From the NCBI GenBank assembly GCA_963833375.1, contig CAWHXR010000002.1, forward strand, positions 1 to 41,695: 41,695 nt of DNA, read 5' to 3'. Made by a program: the position numbers and the translations under genes. A model generated the notes under the pieces. It was given only the letters and a program-made list of their open reading frames with translations, ran no database searches and had not been told where the DNA came from. This document shows positions 8,133-15,290 of the stretch, in pieces; the stretch's first letter is position 1, and each line of letters opens with the position of its first letter. The DNA comes from DASUPK01 sp963833375. Its GTDB lineage: Bacteria > Actinomycetota > Thermoleophilia > Solirubrobacterales > 70-9.

Positions 8133-8963
8133 ATGCCCCGCCACGGCGACATCACTGTGGTGATCCCCTGCTTCAACCACGGGCGCTTCCTGCTCGAGTC
8201 GGTCGAGCGTGCCCTGGGCCAGCACGGCGGGCCGCCGAAGGTGATCGTCGTCGACGATGGCTCGACCGACGAGGAGACCGAGCGAGCGCTTCAGCAGCTG
8301 CCCGAGAGCGTCCAGCTGATTCGCCAGCAGAACGCGGGCGTCGCGGCCGCGCGAAACGCGGGCTTCGAGAACTCGGACTCGGAGCTGCTGTTGATGGTGG
8401 ACGCCGACGATCGCCTCACCCTCGACGCAATCGACACGCTCCGCCCGCCCCTCGAGAGCCGCGCGGACGTCGGCTACTGCTACGGGCTGATGAAGCTGAT
8501 CGGCGCCTGGTCCGGGGTGCTCCGCTTCCCCGACTTCGACCCGTACATCCTGCTGCACCGCTCGATCGCCGGGGCCGGGCTCGGGCTGGTCAGGCGCCGC
8601 TGCTGGGAGGACGCCGGCGGCTTCGACCCCGCGATCGCCGGCTACGAGGACTGGGACTTCTGCCTGAGCGCACTGGAGAAGGGGTGGCGCGGGCTCCAGA
8701 TCCCGCAGGTGACGCTCGAGTACCGCAAGCACGAGCGCTCGGGCAACGAGGAGCACCGCCGCCGCTACCGGCATGTCTACCGACAGCTACGCGCCAAGCA
8801 CGCGGAGCTCTTCGCCAGGCGCAAGGAGTTCGCCGCTGGGACCAACCTCGGCCCCCTGCACCGACTCGCCTACCGGACCTACTGGGCCTGGCGGCCGATT
8901 CCGGCACCGGTCGAGAAGGCGCTCTACAGCAAGGTTCTCTTCCGGCAGCGCGCCGCGGACTAG
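8133..8963 (+). CDS. GT2-family glycosyltransferase
   Basis: 276 residues. Canonical GT2 fold elements are visible: VVIPCFNHGRFL at 9-20, IVVDDGSTDEE at 38-48, the AGVAAARNAGF loop, and DADD at 90-93 binding the metal and nucleotide diphosphate. The acceptor-side segment GYEDWDFCLSALEKGW is near residues 170-185. There is no membrane segment; the basic C-terminal ~60 residues may make peripheral membrane contact. Monocistronic, divergent from the thioesterase gene. The sequence does not show which sugar is transferred. Confidence 0.87.
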   Translation: MPRHGDITVVIPCFNHGRFLLESVERALGQHGGPPKVIVVDDGSTDEETERALQQLPESVQLIRQQNAGVAAARNAGFENSDSELLLMVDADDRLTLDAIDTLRPPLESRADVGYCYGLMKLIGAWSGVLRFPDFDPYILLHRSIAGAGLGLVRRRCWEDAGGFDPAIAGYEDWDFCLSALEKGWRGLQIPQVTLEYRKHERSGNEEHRRRYRHVYRQLRAKHAELFARRKEFAAGTNLGPLHRLAYRTYWAWRPIPAPVEKALYSKVLFRQRAAD

Positions 8964-9047
8964 CTGTAGTTCCTAAGCCCGTTATTCATCCGGGCCTCCT
9001 TGGAGGCTGGAGGCGCCAAAGCCACCAGCACCAAGGAGGAGCTCCGG
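8964..9047 (+). other. Possible left end and leader of an IS481-type relic
   Basis: The segment begins TGTAGTTCC at 8966, right after the GT2 stop. IS481-family ends start TGT, so this may be the old left terminus. It runs to a strong Shine-Dalgarno AAGGAGGA at 9033-9040, seven bases before the ATG of the transposase remnant. GCCTCC-T-GGAGGC at 8995-9007 is a short inverted repeat. No matching right end is seen in the following 400 bases. Confidence 0.3.
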
Positions 9048-9230
9048 ATGAACCTTCACGCTAACGCTGCGCTCAGCCTGAATCAGCGACGACGGCTCGC
9101 GAGACGATCTACAGGGAGGGCTGGCGGCTGGCCGATGCCGCCGCGGCCGGAGAGCCGCCGGCGGGACATCCGGCGGAAGTGGCCGCTCCAGTAGGGCACT
9201 CGCGTCCCTCGCCGCGAAGGGCGAGGGCAC
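9048..9230 (+). pseudogene. Decayed IS481-family transposase N-terminal remnant
   Basis: The first ~20 codons (MNLHANAALSLNQRRRLARR) match the typical N-terminus of IS481 transposases, with a perfect Shine-Dalgarno sequence ahead. The homology then shifts frame: IYREGWRLADAAAAG is read in another frame, SRRRDIRRKW returns to the first and ends at TAG (9192-9194), and RSSRALASL appears next door. In order these resemble the helix-turn-helix segments and the 'DRSSRPH' linker of the family. No DDE catalytic domain remains. The rest of the gap to 9380 holds no recognisable gene, so the element is 3'-truncated and dead. The match is from memory of the family. Confidence 0.55.
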
Positions 9231-9380
9231 TCGCCCGCGCGTTCGCGCCGACGGCGGCATAGAGAACGCGGGCGAGCCGGTGGCGGCGCAGGACCCACTC
9301 GATCATCCTGGCCAGGGCGACAGCACCGCGGAGGCGCAGGGTAGGGCCCGGGAAGACCGGCACGGCGGTGGAAGGCGCGG

Positions 9381-9779
9381 CTACGTCGGCTTCGATCGCG
9401 TCTTGGGGTGAAATGTCCACCAGCGGTTGAAGGAGTAGGTGAGCAGGACGACCGGCACGACGCTGCAAATTTCCGAGATTCCTCGAGCGATTCCCAGCCC
9501 CTCGATAAGGGCGAACAGAAGGAGCAAGTTGAGAACGAGCCCGGCTCCCTGGACCACGAAGTAGCGGTAGAACTCTGGAAGGTGAAATGGTCCTGTCTCG
9601 AAGGTCCAGAGCCGGTTCCACGTATATCCGTTCAGAATCCCAGCCACATAGCCCAGTATCGCCGCGATCGGGTAGGCGATGCCGATCCCTATCAGCAGCG
9701 AATAGCTCACCACGGTCACCACGCCATTCGAGCCGCCGACCAAGGCGAAGCGGAAGAATCGCTTATCCAGGCTAGCCAC
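9381..9779 (-). CDS. gtrA: GtrA-family membrane protein (polyprenyl-linked sugar flippase-like)
   Basis: 132 residues with four hydrophobic segments (about 8-28, 33-52, 72-92, 98-118), the usual size and layout of GtrA. Family marks are RFALVGGSNGV near the N-terminus, LNGYTWNRLWTF at the end of helix 2, and YSFNRWWTF near the C-terminus. GtrA proteins are thought to flip polyprenyl-phosphate sugars made by a GtrB-type GT2. Its GTG start (9777-9779) overlaps the 3' end of the frameshifted GT2, so they form an operon. It is visibly more AT-rich than its neighbours, which together with the adjacent IS481 relic suggests separate acquisition. Confidence 0.88.
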   Translation of the reverse strand: MASLDKRFFRFALVGGSNGVVTVVSYSLLIGIGIAYPIAAILGYVAGILNGYTWNRLWTFETGPFHLPEFYRYFVVQGAGLVLNLLLLFALIEGLGIARGISEICSVVPVVLLTYSFNRWWTFHPKTRSKPT

Positions 9780-10573
9780 GGGCGCCGATCCGACGCAGCA
9801 GCTTGACGACGCCGCGGGGCTCGGGGTGCGGCCAGGAGGAGACCCGCGGCAGAATCGCCCGGCGGGCGCCCTCCCAGCCGAGCATGATCCCTCGCTGCAG
9901 CGGGTTACGAGCCCACCGGAGACGGATCTCCTTGGCCTCGTCGAGCTGGACCCAGACGTCGGTGGTCGTCTTGCTGGCCGGGTGATAGCGGAAGTTGAGC
10001 AGCGGCTCGGGCATCAGGTCGACCTGCGACCCCGCGCAATAGGCGCAGGTAGAAGTCGTAGTCGGCCGCGTCTGCGTAGGCCTGGTTGAGCTCGGGCGCC
10101 TGCGCCAGCAGCTCCCGGCGCCAGATGATCGTCGGCGTGGTGACGAAGGCGCCGAAGTAGAGGTACTTGCGCCAGCTGAACCTGGGCGGCAGCAGCGTCC
10201 GGAAGACCTCGCCGCTCTCGTCCACGTAGTTGACGCCGCCGAAGATCGCGCCGGTCTCGGGGTGGCGGGCGAGGTGGTCGAGAGCGCGGTCGACCGCCTC
10301 GGGGATATAGGCGTCGTCCGCGTTCACCCAGGCGAGCAGATCGCCGCGGGCGAGCCGCAGGCCCTTGTTGACGGCCTCGGTCTGGCCCCTGTCGGGCTCG
10401 GAGATCCAGACGAGGTGGGGATCCTCCCGCCCCTCGAGCAGCTCGACGGTGCCGTCGTCGGAGTTGCCGTCGACAACGATCTGCTCGTGCGGAGTGCGCA
10501 GCGCGGCCACGCTGTCGAGCGTGGCCGGCAGGAAGCGCGCCATGTTGCGCGCGGGGGTGATCACAGAGAGCAC
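9772..10573 (-). pseudogene. GT2-family glycosyltransferase, single-base frameshift
   Basis: The reading frame from GTG 10573 gives a good GT2 N-terminus: VITPARNMARFL, IVVDGNSDDGT, and NADD at 84-87. It continues to YDFYLRLL (~residue 180), after which it becomes arginine/proline-rich nonsense. The correct C-terminus (VDLMPEPLLNFRYHP onward) continues in another frame to TAG at 9772-9774. Removing one C from the CCCC run at 10030-10033 joins the two into a 266-residue protein of normal length for this GT2 subfamily. Both halves keep coding-like composition, so this is a recent lesion or a sequencing/assembly error. A product cut at the frameshift would lack the C-terminal acceptor region. 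Confidence 0.85.
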
Positions 10574-10582
10574 GGCGGCAGC

Positions 10583-10588
10583 AGGTTA
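10583..10588 (-). promoter_or_regulatory. -10-like TAACCT before the frameshifted GT2 / gtrA operon
   Basis: TAACCT on the minus strand ends 9 bases before the GTG at 10573, consistent with a leaderless transcript for GT2-gtrA. Confidence 0.5.
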
Positions 10589-10605
10589 GGCATCATTGCC
10601 GCGCC

Positions 10606-11157
10606 GTGGAGGTGCTGCCGACCCAACTCGAGGGACCGAAGCTGCTGCAACCGAAGGTCTTCCGGGACCCGCGCGGGTTCTTCCACGAGACCTACCGGCG
10701 GTCCGTCCTCCGCGACCTCGGCATCGACGAGGAGTGGGTCCAGGGCAACCACTCGCGCTCCGCGCGCGGCGTAGTGCGGGGAATGCACTTTCAGCCGGGC
10801 ATGGCGAAGCTCGTTCGCTGCGCCCGCGGCGAGATCGTCGACGTGCTCGTCGACATCCGGAAGGGCTCGCCGGCCTTCGGTCGGTGGGAGGCCTTCACCC
10901 TCAACGACGAGAACCTGCGGCAGCTCTACTGCCCGGATGGCTTCGCCCATGGGTTCTGCGTGACCAGCGAGGTCGCCGACGTGGTCTACATGTGCTCGAG
11001 CTACTACGACCCCGATGCCGAGAGCGGCATCTCCTACAAGGACCCCGACGTCGGGATCAAGTGGCCGGAGATCGAGCTGACCCCGTCCGAGCGCGATGCG
11101 GGCGCTCCCTTGCTCGCGGACGTGAACGACGGGCTCCCGTTCTCGTATGACGTCTAG
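10606..11157 (+). CDS. rfbC: dTDP-4-dehydrorhamnose 3,5-epimerase family protein (RfbC-like)
   Basis: 183 residues, a standard-length cupin-type RfbC. Signatures: FRDPRGFFHETY at 19-30, the catalytic-base region RGMHFQ with His61, RCARGEIVDVLVDIR at 71-85, the tyrosine pair in SSYYDPD near 133-134, and the C-terminal ISYKDPDVGIKWP. The classical reaction epimerises C3 and C5 of dTDP-4-keto-6-deoxyglucose towards L-rhamnose. No RfbA, RfbB or RfbD lies in the window, and the next gene makes a GDP-linked 4-keto-6-deoxy sugar. It may therefore act on a different nucleotide sugar, or complement partners elsewhere. GTG start. Short 12-base gap to gmd suggests one operon. Confidence 0.85.
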   Translation: MEVLPTQLEGPKLLQPKVFRDPRGFFHETYRRSVLRDLGIDEEWVQGNHSRSARGVVRGMHFQPGMAKLVRCARGEIVDVLVDIRKGSPAFGRWEAFTLNDENLRQLYCPDGFAHGFCVTSEVADVVYMCSSYYDPDAESGISYKDPDVGIKWPEIELTPSERDAGAPLLADVNDGLPFSYDV

Positions 11158-11169
11158 CCTGCAGGCGAA

Positions 11170-12204
11170 ATGAACTCAAAACCTGACAAGCGCGCCCTGA
11201 TCACGGGCATCTCCGGGCAGGACGGCTCGTATCTGGCCGAGCTCCTGCTCGAGAAGGGCTATGAGGTCCACGGCATCGTCCGTCGCTCCTCCAGCTTCAA
11301 CACCCACCGGATCGACCACCTCTACCACGACCCTCACGAGTCAGGGGTCAGGCTCTTCACCCACTACGGCGACCTGAGCGACTCGGTGGCGCTGGTCAAG
11401 CTGCTCTACGAGCTGCAGCCGGACGAGATCTACCACCTGGGCGCGCAGAGCCACGTCCGCGTCTCCTTCGACATCCCCGAGTACACGTTCGACATCACTG
11501 GAGCCGGCACCGTGCGGCTGCTCGAGGCGATCCGCGAGACCGGTGTGAGGCCGCGCTTCTACCAGGCGTCCTCCTCGGAGATGTTCGGGGCGGCGCCTCC
11601 CCCGCAGAACGAGGAGACGCCCTTCCACCCGCGCAGCCCGTACGGCGTGGCCAAGGTGGCGGCCCACTGGGCGACCGTCAACTATCGCGAGGCATACGAC
11701 ATGTTCGCCGTCAACGGGATCCTCTTCAACCATGAGTCCCCGCGCCGCGGCGAGACGTTCGTCACCCGCAAGATCACGCGGGCGGTCGCCCGGATCGCCG
11801 CCGGCCTCCAGGAGAAGCTCTTCCTCGGCAACCTCGACGCCCAGCGCGACTGGGGCTACGCGAAGGAGTACGTCGAGGCGATGTGGCTGATGCTGCAGGC
11901 GGACGAGCCCGAGGACTTCGTGATCGCCACTGGCACGACCCACACCGTCCGCGAGGCGGTCGAGATCGCCTTCGCCCGAGCCGGCCTCGATGTCGACGAG
12001 CATGTCGAGATCGATCCCAAGTACTACCGGCCCTCGGAGGTCGACATCCTCCTGGGAGACGCCAGTAAGGCGAAGCGGGCGCTCGGCTGGGAGCCGAAGG
12101 TCCGCTTCAAGGAGCTGGTCGAGCTGATGGTCGACGCCGACGTCGCGGCCCTCGAGGACCAGATGGCGGGCAAGGTGGCCCGCTACAGCCACGAGGGCGC
12201 ATAG
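11170..12204 (+). CDS. gmd: GDP-mannose 4,6-dehydratase
   Basis: Converts GDP-D-mannose to GDP-4-keto-6-deoxy-D-mannose, the branch point to GDP-rhamnose, GDP-fucose, GDP-perosamine and related sugars. 344 residues, normal length. The extended-SDR NADP-binding loop GISGQDG is at 13-19; RRSSSFNTHRIDHLY near 38-52 is characteristic of GMD. The catalytic set is SSSE at 134-137 with Tyr158 and Lys162 in SPYGVAK. NHESPRRGETFVTRKI and NLDAQRDWGYAKEYV are family hallmarks. No obvious GDP-4-keto reductase (Rmd) or GDP-fucose synthase (WcaG) follows, so the final sugar is unknown. Confidence 0.96.
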   Translation: MNSKPDKRALITGISGQDGSYLAELLLEKGYEVHGIVRRSSSFNTHRIDHLYHDPHESGVRLFTHYGDLSDSVALVKLLYELQPDEIYHLGAQSHVRVSFDIPEYTFDITGAGTVRLLEAIRETGVRPRFYQASSSEMFGAAPPPQNEETPFHPRSPYGVAKVAAHWATVNYREAYDMFAVNGILFNHESPRRGETFVTRKITRAVARIAAGLQEKLFLGNLDAQRDWGYAKEYVEAMWLMLQADEPEDFVIATGTTHTVREAVEIAFARAGLDVDEHVEIDPKYYRPSEVDILLGDASKAKRALGWEPKVRFKELVELMVDADVAALEDQMAGKVARYSHEGA

Positions 12205-12226
12205 CCGGCGCCCACCAGAACGCTCG

Positions 12227-13264
12227 ATGAGCGAGGCTCGGGTCCTCCATGTCCTCCCGCACCGCGGAGGCGGAGGGGAGACCTATGTCGACCAGCTGGC
12301 TTCGATGGGAGGGTTCGAGTTCGATCGCGTGGAGCTCACCCGCCGTCGCAATCCGCTGGAGCTCGCGGTCGGGCTGCCCCGCGTGATCCGCGCCGCTCGC
12401 GGCCATGACCTCGTCCATGTCCACGGTGACGCGGCGGCGCTCGCCTGCCTTCCCGCAATCGGGACGCGGCCGACCGTGATCACGCTGCACGGCTCCCACC
12501 TGCTGCGCAGGAGCTCCGGGATCCGCGGGCGGCTCATCAGGGCTGGCTCCCGCCGGGCCTTCGCCCGAGCCGACGCCGTGATCGCCGTCTCCGAATCCGA
12601 GCTCGCCTTCGCGCGGTCGATCGCGCCCTCGGTCGCCGACCGGATCACCGTGGTCCACAACGGCGTTCCGGACGCGCAGCCGGGATCCGAGGGCGATCGT
12701 CGCGCGACGCGGGAGGGCCTCGGGGTCGAGCCGGACGCGTATGTCGCCCTGTTCGTCGGTGAGCTCAGCGAACGCAAGCAGCCCGTGCAGTTCGCTGAGG
12801 CGGTAGCGCGAGCGGCGCGCGAGGAGCCCCGGATCGTCGGCGCCCTCGCCGGTGAAGGGCCGCTCCGCCGGCGCCTGGAACCACTGGCGGGCGACGGGCT
12901 GAAGCTCCTCGGCGAGCGCAGCGACGTCACCGGCCTGCTGGCGGCGGCGGACGTCTTCGTGCTCCCATCCCTCTGGGAGGGCCTCTCATATGCGGCGCTC
13001 GAGGCGATGTCGCTCGGCCGTGCCATCGTCGTCTCCGACGGCCCCGGCAACCCGGACGCCGTGGGCGAGGCCGGCCTCATCTTCCCGGCCGGCGACGTCG
13101 GGGCCCTGGCCACCTCGCTCGTGCGCCTGGCGCGCGAGCCAGAGCTGGGCCGCTCGCTCGGAGAGGCGGCGGCGGCACGGGCCCGGGAGCGGTTCCCGCT
13201 CTCCGGGATGGTCGAGGCGACGGCCGAGGTCTATGGGCTGGCATTGAGCCGGAGGGCCGCTTGA
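12227..13264 (+). CDS. GT4-family glycosyltransferase
   Basis: Retaining GT-B transferase of 345 residues. The N-terminal acceptor domain begins RVLHVLPHRGGGGETY, the glycine-rich loop typical of family 4. The donor domain includes ALFVGELSERKQP (~residue 170-182), LAGEGPLRRRL, and the EX7E-type motif in LWEGLSYAALEAMSLGRA around residue 250. No transmembrane segment. Third gene of the rfbC-gmd-GT4-GT4 plus-strand unit, 22 bases after gmd; its TGA overlaps the TTG start of the next gene (TTGA). Sugar specificity is unknown, though the GDP-deoxy sugar from gmd is a reasonable donor. Confidence 0.88.
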   Translation: MSEARVLHVLPHRGGGGETYVDQLASMGGFEFDRVELTRRRNPLELAVGLPRVIRAARGHDLVHVHGDAAALACLPAIGTRPTVITLHGSHLLRRSSGIRGRLIRAGSRRAFARADAVIAVSESELAFARSIAPSVADRITVVHNGVPDAQPGSEGDRRATREGLGVEPDAYVALFVGELSERKQPVQFAEAVARAAREEPRIVGALAGEGPLRRRLEPLAGDGLKLLGERSDVTGLLAAADVFVLPSLWEGLSYAALEAMSLGRAIVVSDGPGNPDAVGEAGLIFPAGDVGALATSLVRLAREPELGRSLGEAAAARARERFPLSGMVEATAEVYGLALSRRAA

Positions 13265-14433
13265 GGATCGCGATCGTCTACGACTGCCTGTTCCCCAACA
13301 CCGTGGGCGGCGCCGAGCGCTGGTACAGGAACCTGGCCGAGCGGCTCGACGGCCAGCATGACGTCATCTACCTGACGCGCCGCCAGTGGGGGGATGAGGG
13401 CCCCGGGACCTCCTTTCACACGGTCGCCGTCTCACCCGGGGGCGAGCTCTATACCGCCTCGGGTCGCCGCCGGATCTGGCCTCCGGTGCGCTTCGGCCTC
13501 GGCGTCCTCTGGCACGTCCTGCGCCACGGCCGCCGCTACGACGCGATCCACATGGCGTCATTTCCCTACTTCTCGCTGCTCGGCGCCGCCCTCGCCCTGC
13601 GTCTGAACCGCTCGCGGGCCCGCCTGATCGTTGACTGGCACGAGATCTGGAGCCTGGAGTACTGGCAGAGCTACCTCGGCCTCATCGGCGGCCGGATCGC
13701 CCACTGGATCCAGGGGCTCTGCCTGCGCCTGCCCGATCGCAGCTTCACCTTCTCCCGGCTCGCCGAGTCCCGCGCCCGGGAGCTGGGTCACCGCGCGCCG
13801 ATCCAGAGGCTGACCGGGGAGTTCGCGGAGGACACGGACGAGCGCCGCCGGCTGCTCGAGTCCGGTGGGTCGAGCAGCTCGCCAGTGGTACTGGCCGCCG
13901 GCCGCCAGATCCCGGAGAAGCGGGTTCCCTCGATTCCGGGTGCGATCGCCGAGGCCGCGCGCGAGCTGCCCCGGCTGCGCTGCGTCATCCTCGGCGACGG
14001 CCCAGAGGCCGAAGCGACGCGCGCTGCAGTGCACGATCTCGGCCTCGATGAGCGGATCGAGCTTCGAGGCCGGGTCGATCATGCGATCGTGATGGAGGCC
14101 CTCGCCCAGGCCTCGTGCCTCGTTCATCCCTCGAGACGGGAGGGCTATGGCCTGACAGTCGTCGAGGCGGCGTCGCTCGGCACCCCGGCGATCCTGGTGG
14201 CCGGACCCGACAACGCCGCGACCGAGCTGATCGAGGAGGGAGTGAACGGATTCGTCATGACCGACCCCAGCCCCGAGAGCCTCGGGCGGGGCATAGCCGC
14301 CGCCGTGAGAGGTGGCGAGGCCCTGCGTGAGAGCACGCTGGACTGGTACGAGCGACATCGCGAGGAGCTCTCGATCGAGAGCTCGCTCGCCGCCGTCCAG
14401 GCGTCGTACGAGGGGCCTGGCGCCGCGGTTTAG
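13261..14433 (+). CDS. GT4-family glycosyltransferase
   Basis: 390 residues, GT-B fold. The N-terminus MRIAIVYDCLFPNTVGGAERWY carries the family 4 G-G-A-E-R loop. The donor domain has VLAAGRQIPEKRV near residues 210-222, VILGDGPEAEATR, and the EX7E motif in SRREGYGLTVVEAASLGTPA near residue 300. The TTG start at 13261 overlaps the previous stop by four bases, indicating translational coupling. The stop overlaps the convergent GT2 stop within TTAG at 14430-14433. Likely cytoplasmic face of the membrane, extending the repeat unit. Confidence 0.88.
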   Translation: MRIAIVYDCLFPNTVGGAERWYRNLAERLDGQHDVIYLTRRQWGDEGPGTSFHTVAVSPGGELYTASGRRRIWPPVRFGLGVLWHVLRHGRRYDAIHMASFPYFSLLGAALALRLNRSRARLIVDWHEIWSLEYWQSYLGLIGGRIAHWIQGLCLRLPDRSFTFSRLAESRARELGHRAPIQRLTGEFAEDTDERRRLLESGGSSSSPVVLAAGRQIPEKRVPSIPGAIAEAARELPRLRCVILGDGPEAEATRAAVHDLGLDERIELRGRVDHAIVMEALAQASCLVHPSRREGYGLTVVEAASLGTPAILVAGPDNAATELIEEGVNGFVMTDPSPESLGRGIAAAVRGGEALRESTLDWYERHREELSIESSLAAVQASYEGPGAAV

Positions 14434-15239
14434 GGCGCCTGCCCGAGCCGCCGGCGTCGCGCGCACTTCAGCGGGATCGGAGTCAGGTAGGAGAGGGCGG
14501 GGAGGACCAGCCCGGTCGCGCCGGCGAGCGTCCGTCGGCGGCGCAGGGCAGCGACCCGGATCGTGAGCGTCTCGCGGATCTGCTCGCGCTCCGCTCGGGC
14601 CGCGACGTTCGACCCGCTCATTCGCCGGACGGCGAGCACCTCGTCGAGGGCGAAGACTCCGTGGGCGTCCGCGATCCGAAGCCAGAGGTCGTGATCCATG
14701 GCGTAGCTGTAGCGCTCGTCGTATCCGCCGAGGCTCAGCGCCACGTCCCGCCGGAAAGCGGCGCAGGAGTTGGGGATCGGGTTGAAGCGCATGAGCGCCT
14801 CGTTCACCTGTCCGGCGGTGAACGCGGTGCGGGGCCGAAGCTCGCTCCCGGAGCCATCCACCTCGCGCATCCGCGCGCCGACGACGGCGACCTCGGGCCA
14901 GCGGTCGAGGACGGACAGCTCACGCTCGAGGCGCGCCGGGAGCGACCAATCGTCGGCGTCCTGCACGGCGACGACGGGCGCAGCCGCCTCGGCGATTCCC
15001 CGGTTGAGGCTCTTCGAGATGCCCATGTGCTCGAGCGGCAGGTAGCGGACACGCCCGTCCGAGACCGCGCGGACCAGGTCAGGCGTGGAGTCCGTGGACC
15101 CGTCGTCGACCACGATCAGCTCCAGGTCCTCCACGGTCTGCGAGAGGATCGACTCGATCGCCCGAGGGAGCGTGTCGGCGTTGTTCCAGCAGCCGATCAG
15201 GACGCTTACCCGCGGTGCCCCCGCGCTTGACTCCGGCAT
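14430..15239 (-). CDS. GT2-family glycosyltransferase
   Basis: 269 residues. VSVLIGCWNNADTL at 11-24, LIVVDDGSTDST at 41-52, DADD at 94-97 in AVQDADDWSL, and the acceptor segment YAMDHDLWLRIADAHG near 186-201 define a standard GT2 enzyme. A short hydrophobic stretch near the C-terminus (TGLVLPALSYLTPI) may contact the membrane, ending in a basic tail. Monocistronic, preceded by TAGGAT 6 bases before the ATG and divergent from the WbpE-like gene across 51 bases. Confidence 0.87.
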   Translation of the reverse strand: MPESSAGAPRVSVLIGCWNNADTLPRAIESILSQTVEDLELIVVDDGSTDSTPDLVRAVSDGRVRYLPLEHMGISKSLNRGIAEAAAPVVAVQDADDWSLPARLERELSVLDRWPEVAVVGARMREVDGSGSELRPRTAFTAGQVNEALMRFNPIPNSCAAFRRDVALSLGGYDERYSYAMDHDLWLRIADAHGVFALDEVLAVRRMSGSNVAARAEREQIRETLTIRVAALRRRRTLAGATGLVLPALSYLTPIPLKCARRRRLGQAP

Positions 15240-15245
15240 CCGGCG

Positions 15246-15251
15246 ATCCTA
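15246..15251 (-). promoter_or_regulatory. -10-like TAGGAT, leaderless promoter of the GT2 gene
   Basis: Ends 6 bases before the ATG at 15239, so the transcript would start at or beside the A of ATG. The pairing with TACCCT on the other strand mirrors the arrangement at 8102-8121. Confidence 0.55.
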
Positions 15252-15275
15252 GCCCTGCCAGGGTCGGCGCCTGGC

Positions 15276-15281
15276 TACCCT
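15276..15281 (+). promoter_or_regulatory. -10-like TACCCT before the WbpE-like gene
   Basis: Ends 9 bases before the TTG at 15291 and supports that start. Preceded by GGC as at 8113-8121 (GCTACCCT in both). Confidence 0.55.
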
Positions 15282-15290
15282 CCCGGTCCC

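Noticed and set aside
9109..9621. Minus-strand frame containing a peptide like WVLRRHRLARVL near the IS481 relic
   Set aside because: Superficially like a transposase segment but lies antisense to both gtrA and the relic; not supported by surrounding sequence.
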